From assembly GCA_022564935.1 (NCBI GenBank), contig JADFKM010000024.1:1-28563 (forward strand): 28,563 bases of DNA, written 5' to 3'. The notes beneath the pieces are model-generated. The model saw only the letters and a program-made list of their open reading frames with translations, was not told where the DNA came from and did no database searches. This stretch comes from Candidatus Dadabacteria bacterium (GTDB lineage: Bacteria > Desulfobacterota_D > UBA1144 > Nemesobacterales > JADFKM01). Every line of letters begins with the position of its first letter. Positions within the stretch are counted from its first letter, which is position 1. Made by a program: the position numbers and the translations under genes. Of this stretch, positions 23,819 through 28,563 are shown one piece after another.

Positions 23819-23944
23819 ATGCTAAGGAGAAGCCGGAAGAAGATCAAAGACCTTGTCGATATGCTGGAAAACCCTGAAGGCGCCGCTTACGTAGGCGGGG
23901 ATTTTGAGGATTATGAAGAGCAGGCCGTATTATATTTAAATTAG
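23819..23944 (+). CDS. small hypothetical protein (41 residues)
   Basis: ATG 23819 opens a 41-codon frame, preceded by AAGGGG (23803-23808) at a slightly long spacing. The product starts with a basic helix (MLRRSRKKIKDLVDMLENPEG) and ends with an acidic stretch (GGDFEDYEEQAVLYLN). The contrast of a basic head and an acidic tail and the codon use look gene-like, but I recognise no family. It lies between the DUF255 gene and the convergent mnmG, with about 220 bp of unassigned sequence before it. It could be spurious. Confidence 0.4.
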   Translation: MLRRSRKKIKDLVDMLENPEGAAYVGGDFEDYEEQAVLYLN

Positions 23945-24025
23945 GATTTTTTTCCGGGAGTTAGGCGGGCAATCTTAGCCGCGCTTCGTTGTTCGGGGGT
24001 AAAGTAAGGGAAGCGGCCCCAGATA

Positions 24026-25918
24026 TCAAGAGACACTTGAGAGCATCTCGTCCCTTCGCAAATAAACCATGAGCACACTCATGGCTGCTGGTGTTATGCC
24101 CGATATCCTGCTTGCCTGTCCCAGGGACTTCGGCTGCACGGAGCTGAGTTTTTGGACGATCTCTCTGGATAGGCCGGGGATCTTGTCATAGTAAAAGCCC
24201 TCGGGAATCTCCAGGCCCTCCATCTTTTTGAACTTCTTTAATTGCTCAAGCTGCCTTTTTATGTACCCCTCGTATTTAATCTCCATTTGTATGTGAGAGG
24301 ATATGTCCGTGCCTACAAACGTCATAGACAACGGGTCGATGCGGCCGAGCTCTTCATATGATATATCGGGTCTCCGCAGTAGCTCTTTCAGTGAGTAAGG
24401 CTTCTTAATCTGCTGAGAGCCCATGCGCTCAAGCAGCTGGTTTAGCTCTGAGTCCGGGTTGATTTTAGTCGTCTCCAGCCTGTGAAGTTCCCGCTCAATC
24501 GTCCGTTTCTTCTCGAGGAATTTCTCGTAATCCTCATCCCCGACGAGCCCAAGAGCTCTGCCCTTTTCCCTCAGCCTGAGGTCGGCGTTGTCTTCCCTCA
24601 GTATCAGCCTGTATTCGGCTCTGGAGGTGAACATCCTGTAGGGCTCGTCCACGCCCTTTGTGACCAAGTCGTCGATGAGTATGCCTATGTAGGCTTCGCT
24701 TCGGTCCAGGATGAGCGGGTCTTGCCCCCTTACCCTCAGGGCTGCGTTTATCCCCGCCGCGAGTCCCTGCGCTCCGGCCTCCTCATAACCGGTTGTGCCG
24801 TTGATCTGGCCCGCGAAGTACAGGTTATCCAGGAGCTTTGTTTCGAGGGTGGGCTTAAGCTGTGTGGGGTCTGAGTAGTCGTACTCGATGGCGTAGCCCG
24901 GTCTCATTATTTCGGCGTTCTCTAGGCCCTCGATCGTGCGTATGAATTCGTACTGCACCTCTAGAGGCAGACTGGTGGATATGCCGTTTGGGTAAACCTC
25001 GTAGGTGCTCAGCCCTTCCGGCTCGAGAAAGATCTGGTGTCGCTCTTTATCCGGGAACTTTACGACCTTGTCCTCGATCGAGGGGCAGTACCTGGGGCCT
25101 ACGCCCTTGATCGCTCCTGAGTAAAGTGGGGACTTATGCAGGTTCGAGTTTATGACCTCGTGGGTCTTCTCGTTAGTCCAGGTTATGTGACAGGGCAGCT
25201 GCTCCCTCTCTATCCTGTCGTTCGAGAAGGAAAAGGGCTTTGGATTGCGGTCACCGACCTGCTCTTCGCACACCTCCCATCTTATCGTCCTTCCGTCCAG
25301 TCTTGGCGGTGTGCCCGTTTTGAGCCTTCCCACGTTGAACCCTATCTCCCTCCACGCCTCGGATATGCCAAGCGCGGGGGCCTCGCCGGCCCTGCCTGCG
25401 GATATTTGCGTGTTGCCGATGTGTATCAAGCCGTTGGGGAATGTGCCGGGCGTGACGATGGTCGCGTCGGCAAAAAAGTGCTCGCCGAGGCTCGTTTTGA
25501 CCCCGACGACTCTCCCCCCTTGGGAGATGAACCCCTCGACCGCACGCTGCTTTATCTCGATGTTTTTCTCGTTTTCAAGCACGCTTCTCATGTACGCCCT
25601 GTATCGGGCCCTGTCGGCCTGAATCCTTGTGGCCTGTACTGCCGGGCCTCTTCGTGTGTTGAGCCGCCTGAACTGGATTGCGGTCGCGTCCGCGGCTTTT
25701 CCCATCTCGCCGCCCAGGGCGTCAATCTCCTTAACCAGATGTCCCTTGCCCACACCCCCCACCGAAGGGTTGCACGACATCAGCCCTATCGTGTCGATGT
25801 TGGCGGTAAGCACGAGCGTTTTGCATCCCATGCGGGCAGCGGCAAGGGCGGCTTCGCATCCGGCGTGTCCGGCCCCTATTACGATTATCTCATGTGATTT
25901 CGGATATAAAATGGCCAT
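24026..25918 (-). CDS. mnmG: MnmG (GidA), tRNA uridine 5-carboxymethylaminomethyl modification FAD protein
   Basis: The 630-residue protein (start at ATG, complement 25916-25918) works with MnmE to modify the wobble uridine of several tRNAs. It has the FAD motif [11 protein letters not shown] (about 14-24), [100 protein letters not shown] and [22 protein letters not shown], all hallmarks of the family, and length is normal. One oddity is TGTFPNG where TGTFLNG is usual. The C-terminal MnmE-binding helical domain is present. The gene is divergent from nadE and convergent with the DUF255 gene. Ribosome binding site is weak; TTG 25927 in frame is the alternative. Confidence 0.98.
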   Translation of the reverse strand: MAILYPKSHEIIVIGAGHAGCEAALAAARMGCKTLVLTANIDTIGLMSCNPSVGGVGKGHLVKEIDALGGEMGKAADATAIQFRRLNTRRGPAVQATRIQADRARYRAYMRSVLENEKNIEIKQRAVEGFISQGGRVVGVKTSLGEHFFADATIVTPGTFPNGLIHIGNTQISAGRAGEAPALGISEAWREIGFNVGRLKTGTPPRLDGRTIRWEVCEEQVGDRNPKPFSFSNDRIEREQLPCHITWTNEKTHEVINSNLHKSPLYSGAIKGVGPRYCPSIEDKVVKFPDKERHQIFLEPEGLSTYEVYPNGISTSLPLEVQYEFIRTIEGLENAEIMRPGYAIEYDYSDPTQLKPTLETKLLDNLYFAGQINGTTGYEEAGAQGLAAGINAALRVRGQDPLILDRSEAYIGILIDDLVTKGVDEPYRMFTSRAEYRLILREDNADLRLREKGRALGLVGDEDYEKFLEKKRTIERELHRLETTKINPDSELNQLLERMGSQQIKKPYSLKELLRRPDISYEELGRIDPLSMTFVGTDISSHIQMEIKYEGYIKRQLEQLKKFKKMEGLEIPEGFYYDKIPGLSREIVQKLSSVQPKSLGQASRISGITPAAMSVLMVYLRRDEMLSSVS

Positions 25919-25962
25919 TGCTATCAATAATACAGAAAACTTTAATCCTCCGGGTAGCTAAT

Positions 25963-25990
25963 ATTGTAAATCGGAATGGGGAATCGTCAA
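25963..25990 (-). promoter_or_regulatory. promoter for mnmG
   Basis: On the minus strand TTGACG (25990-25985) and TACAAT (25968-25963) are spaced by 16 bp, a good sigma70-type match. This lies 45 bp upstream of the mnmG start, within the divergent region shared with nadE. Confidence 0.55.
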
Positions 25991-26125
25991 ATTCGGCGAG
26001 GGCTTCGGCGCTTGTGCTACAATATTTACCATGTTGAGGGGTATGGTCGGGCTGTTGTTTGCAATGATGGTTTTTGGACATGGTTAAGCATGATGTTAAA
26101 TTTATTATGTAACATTGCGGAACTG

Positions 26126-26154
26126 TTGATTTTTTGGTAAATTTTATGTTTAAT
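26126..26154 (+). promoter_or_regulatory. possible promoter for nadE
   Basis: TTGATT (26126-26131), a 17 bp spacer and TTTAAT (26149-26154) make an acceptable sigma70-type promoter 53 bp upstream of the nadE start, in a notably AT-rich segment. Other AT-rich hexamers nearby make the choice uncertain. Confidence 0.35.
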
Positions 26155-26207
26155 ATTGTAATGTATTAAGCCTGAGTTTTGTGCAGGCGGGCGGGAATTC
26201 GATTTAA

Positions 26208-27932
26208 ATGTCAAAGACAATAAGAGTAGGCCTGTCACAAATCAACACCTGCGTCGGGGCTTTGGAGAGCAACGTCTCGAAAATTATCGAGTACATCGAC
26301 GCCGCCAAAGCGCAGGGGGCGGATATCGTCTGCTTCCCCGAGCTTGCCGTAACGGGCTATCCCCCTGAAGACCTTTTGCTGAAGCCGAGCTTCATTGAAG
26401 ACAACATCAAGGCGCTTCAAAGAGTGAAGGAAGCCTCCGGCTCTATAACGGTTATAGTGGGTTTTGTGGATAAACAAGAAGACATATACAACGCCGCAGC
26501 CGTCATCCATAATGGAGAGATCGTTGACGTGTACCATAAGAGGTATCTGCCGAACTACAGCGTTTTTGACGAGAACAGGTACTTCCAATGCGGTATGCGC
26601 TCCCCGGTGTACAGGCTTAACGGAACTCTATTCGGAGTGAACATTTGCGAAGACGTTTGGTATCCGGGAGACCCCATAAGGGAGCAGGCCGTGCTGGGAA
26701 ATGCCGAAATTATTTTTAATATCTCCTCTTCTCCCTATTACGTGTCTAAGGTGGCAGCGAGGGAGCGGATGCTCTGCACAAGGGCGCGCGACAACTCGAC
26801 CTTCATGGTGTTCACTAATCTCGTGGGCGGTCAGGACGAGCTTATTTTCGACGGGCAGAGCATGGCAGTCTCCCCGGACGGCAAAGTCCTTGCATGCGGC
26901 AACTCATTTGAGGAGGAGATGATTTTTGCCGACCTCGATATCTTGCGGCCTAAATCCGCGCGAACGGGAAGCGCCCCAGGGTCGCCTGCAAACGTCAAGA
27001 CGTTCAGGATACGGGCTTCCGCCGCAAATATTAAAAAGCGCCCGCCCCTGCCGACACATCATCTCAGGCACAAATCCGAAACCGAAGAGATTTACGCCGG
27101 CTTGGTCATGGGCGTTCGGGATTACCTTGGCAAAAACGGTTTTCAGAAAGCCGCAGTCGGTCTGAGCGGGGGCATCGACTCTTCACTGACAGCCGCCCTC
27201 GCCGTTGACGCTCTTGGCCCCGAAAATGTCATAGGAGTATTAATGCCTTCCCCTTTTTCATCAAGAGGCAGCGTAAAGGATTCGCGCAAGCTGGCCGAAA
27301 ACCTGGGTATCCGGACTCTCACCTTGCCCATTGAAAAACTCATGATCGCTTATGAGGAGACGCTGGCTGAGGCATTTCAGGGAACATCTTCCGGCATCGC
27401 CGAGGAAAACCTGCAAGCGCGGATTCGCGGAAACCTGCTCATGGCCCTCTCAAACAAATTCGGCTGGCTGGTCCTCACGACCGGAAACAAAAGCGAAATC
27501 AGCGTGGGCTACTGTACGCTATATGGCGATATGGCGGGGGGATTCTCGGTCATCAAGGACGTCCCCAAAACCCTGGTTTACCTTCTTGCCAACCATGTGA
27601 ACGATACTCACGGGAAAAAAATTATTCCCCAGCCAGTTATCGACAAAGAACCCTCGGCAGAACTGAGACCCGACCAGAAAGATATCGATTCCCTCCTGCA
27701 CTATCCCTTGCTGGATTCTATCCTTGAGGCCTATGTGGAGGAAGATAAAGGAGCGGACCAACTTCGCAAACTTGGGTTTGCAAAAAGAAATATTGAGAAA
27801 GTGACACGAATGGTGGACCAAAACGAATACAAACGGAGGCAGGGGGCGCCCGGGATCAAAATCACCCCCAAGGCTTTCGGCAAGGACCGCAGGCTCCCCA
27901 TTACAAATCATTACCGGCATACTGGCAAATAA
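26208..27932 (+). CDS. nadE: glutamine-dependent NAD+ synthetase
   Basis: The 574-residue enzyme makes NAD+ from deamido-NAD+, ATP and glutamine. The N-terminal nitrilase-type glutaminase domain (about 1-270) has the catalytic triad: Glu45 in FPELAVTGYPPEDLL, Lys111 in YHKRYLPNYSVFDENRYF and Cys147 in GVNICEDVWYP. The C-terminal synthetase domain (about 285-574) has the pyrophosphate loop LSGGIDSSL (319-327), then TGNKSEISVGYCTLYGDMAGGFSVIKDVPKT, and ends with the family tail KITPKAFGKDRRLPITNHYR. Length fits two-domain bacterial NadE. It starts at ATG 26208 and is divergent from mnmG. It is the last intact gene of the core sequence before the suspect junction. Confidence 0.97.
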   Translation: MSKTIRVGLSQINTCVGALESNVSKIIEYIDAAKAQGADIVCFPELAVTGYPPEDLLLKPSFIEDNIKALQRVKEASGSITVIVGFVDKQEDIYNAAAVIHNGEIVDVYHKRYLPNYSVFDENRYFQCGMRSPVYRLNGTLFGVNICEDVWYPGDPIREQAVLGNAEIIFNISSSPYYVSKVAARERMLCTRARDNSTFMVFTNLVGGQDELIFDGQSMAVSPDGKVLACGNSFEEEMIFADLDILRPKSARTGSAPGSPANVKTFRIRASAANIKKRPPLPTHHLRHKSETEEIYAGLVMGVRDYLGKNGFQKAAVGLSGGIDSSLTAALAVDALGPENVIGVLMPSPFSSRGSVKDSRKLAENLGIRTLTLPIEKLMIAYEETLAEAFQGTSSGIAEENLQARIRGNLLMALSNKFGWLVLTTGNKSEISVGYCTLYGDMAGGFSVIKDVPKTLVYLLANHVNDTHGKKIIPQPVIDKEPSAELRPDQKDIDSLLHYPLLDSILEAYVEEDKGADQLRKLGFAKRNIEKVTRMVDQNEYKRRQGAPGIKITPKAFGKDRRLPITNHYRHTGK

Positions 27933-28015
27933 TCTCCTCAACGTTTCCCTTCCTGAAAATATTCGATAAGGAATTACGATAATATTATCAGTGACCCCCA
28001 TTATGACGGTTAGCG

Positions 28016-28063
28016 ATGTTAAGTAAATTAAAGGTTCTGTTGATTGACGACGATGATGATGAC
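28016..28063 (+). pseudogene. N-terminal stub resembling a response-regulator receiver domain
   Basis: The first codons from ATG 28016 read MLSKLKVLLIDDDDDD, the typical first strand and acidic pocket of a CheY-like receiver domain. After about 28063 the plus frame becomes low-quality and the sequence matches a permease on the other strand. The stub thus seems to be the true downstream gene of the core genome, cut at the junction. Alternatively the match is coincidence within a repetitive GAT/GAC run. Confidence 0.4.
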
Positions 28064-28563
28064 GCCGATCGCCAGCATCACCGGAAAATCGTGCGAGGTA
28101 ATCGAGAACACGAACAGGCGGCCGATTCCGGGGATCGAGAATACCGTCTCGGTGACCACCGCGCCGCCGGTCAGCTGTCCCAGCGAGAGGCCGATATAGG
28201 TGATCACCGGCAGGATCGAGTTGGGCAGCGCGTGCTTGAAGGAGACGCGAAATTCCGACAGACCCTTGGCGCGGGCGACCTTGATAAACAGCTGCCGACT
28301 CACGATCCTGTACTCGGCCCGATAGACGAGCGTATAGGAACCGAAGTAGAAGGCCGACAAGGTCACGACTGGCATGATCAAGTGAGTGATGTGTCCAACG
28401 ACATCATCGGACCAATTTACCCACCCCGAGGTTGGAAGCCATCGTAGCTCGACGGAAAACAGATAGATCAGGCTGATCCCGAGCATGAAGTTAGGAACAG
28501 TGATGCCGATGATACTGACCCCGGTGTTGAAGACCGCTAGCCCCCTTTTTGCGAAGGGAATGC
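28028..28563 (-). CDS. partial ABC transporter permease (DppB/OppB type, peptide/nickel)
   Basis: The minus-strand frame is open from the window's right end, so the N-terminus lies outside. The visible ~177 residues run IPFAKRGLAVFNTGVSIIG..., then VPNFMLGISLIYLFSVELRWLPTSGW, a periplasmic loop, HLIMPVVTLSAFYFGSYTLVYR, and the permease EAA-type loop VARAKGLSEFRVSFKHALPNSILPV, then GAVVTETVFSIPGIGRL. It stops abnormally: after GVIIIVVN, the family normally continues with about 20 residues (LxxDLLYxxLDPRI), but here QQNL and a stop follow. The break falls at the shared 28043-28063 segment. GC-rich codon use differs from nadE next door. The gene is real but truncated at both ends here. Confidence 0.85.
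   Translation of the reverse strand, partial: IPFAKRGLAVFNTGVSIIGITVPNFMLGISLIYLFSVELRWLPTSGWVNWSDDVVGHITHLIMPVVTLSAFYFGSYTLVYRAEYRIVSRQLFIKVARAKGLSEFRVSFKHALPNSILPVITYIGLSLGQLTGGAVVTETVFSIPGIGRLFVFSITSHDFPVMLAIGVIIIVVNQQNL

Noticed and set aside
24482-25897. Long plus-strand open frames opposite mnmG
   Set aside because: They are antisense shadows of a fully recognisable mnmG, have no family resemblance and no ribosome binding site.
28016-28447. A 143-residue plus-strand protein (MLSKLKVLLIDDDDDD followed by charged sequence)
   Set aside because: Only the first ~16 residues look like a receiver domain; the remainder is the antisense of a clear ABC permease, so the full frame is not a gene.
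1-28563. CRISPR array, ribosomal RNA or complete insertion sequence
   Set aside because: No regularly spaced repeats, no rRNA sequence and no transposase were seen on either strand.

Overview
The window is a 28.6 kb piece of a Gram-negative bacterial chromosome. Four or more outer-membrane beta-barrel proteins, periplasmic cytochrome c, and lipoprotein-like or signal-peptide leaders show a diderm envelope. Housekeeping anchors are mnmG, a glutamine-dependent nadE and a tRNA-Arg(CCG). I cannot fix the phylum from the sequence; the gene style (GT39 mannosyltransferase, DUF255 protein, diheme c-type cytochrome, OprP-like porins) would suit a Desulfobacterota- or Dadabacteria-like environmental lineage, but that is inference. 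Both ends look foreign to the core: the left 0.8 kb is GC-rich and carries a PEBP-family protein, and the right 0.5 kb is an ABC permease fragment joined to the start of what looks like a response regulator through a ~20 bp sequence shared by both. This may be a chimeric assembly.

Layout. 0.2-0.8 kb: PEBP/YbhB protein. 1.3-3.3 kb: a coiled-coil porin and a diheme cytochrome c, closed by a terminator. 3.4-3.55 kb: a possible structured RNA or leader. 3.6-6.3 kb: a GT39/PMT mannosyltransferase and a NahK-like sugar kinase. 6.5-7.8 kb: a small mobile island with a C-terminally truncated serine recombinase, a ParE/CopG toxin-antitoxin pair and repeated TGTTGCAAAA motifs, lying near the 3' end of a tRNA-Arg gene. 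8.4-15.1 kb: six co-directional genes (AhpD-like protein, ArsS-like radical SAM enzyme, OprP-like porin, sodium:solute symporter, metallophosphoesterase-like protein, FAD oxidoreductase), which resemble an arsenosugar-type locus without an arsM gene.

15.3-21.1 kb: a MerR-controlled metal cluster. A mer-type promoter with a 20 bp spacer drives merR itself and the genes downstream. There are two successive modules, each with a CC-motif MerT-like membrane protein, an outer-membrane barrel and periplasmic HMA-domain protein(s) with a CPFC motif; the second has an NHL propeller inserted and ends in a truncated HMA-protein remnant. No mercuric reductase or metal ATPase is present. This is the most interesting system in the window: it reads as a reductase-free, trans-envelope metal-handling operon.

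21.4-27.9 kb: membrane-anchored DUF255 thioredoxin-like protein, a small hypothetical ORF, mnmG (minus strand) and divergent nadE. All functional links between genes are inferred from order and families.
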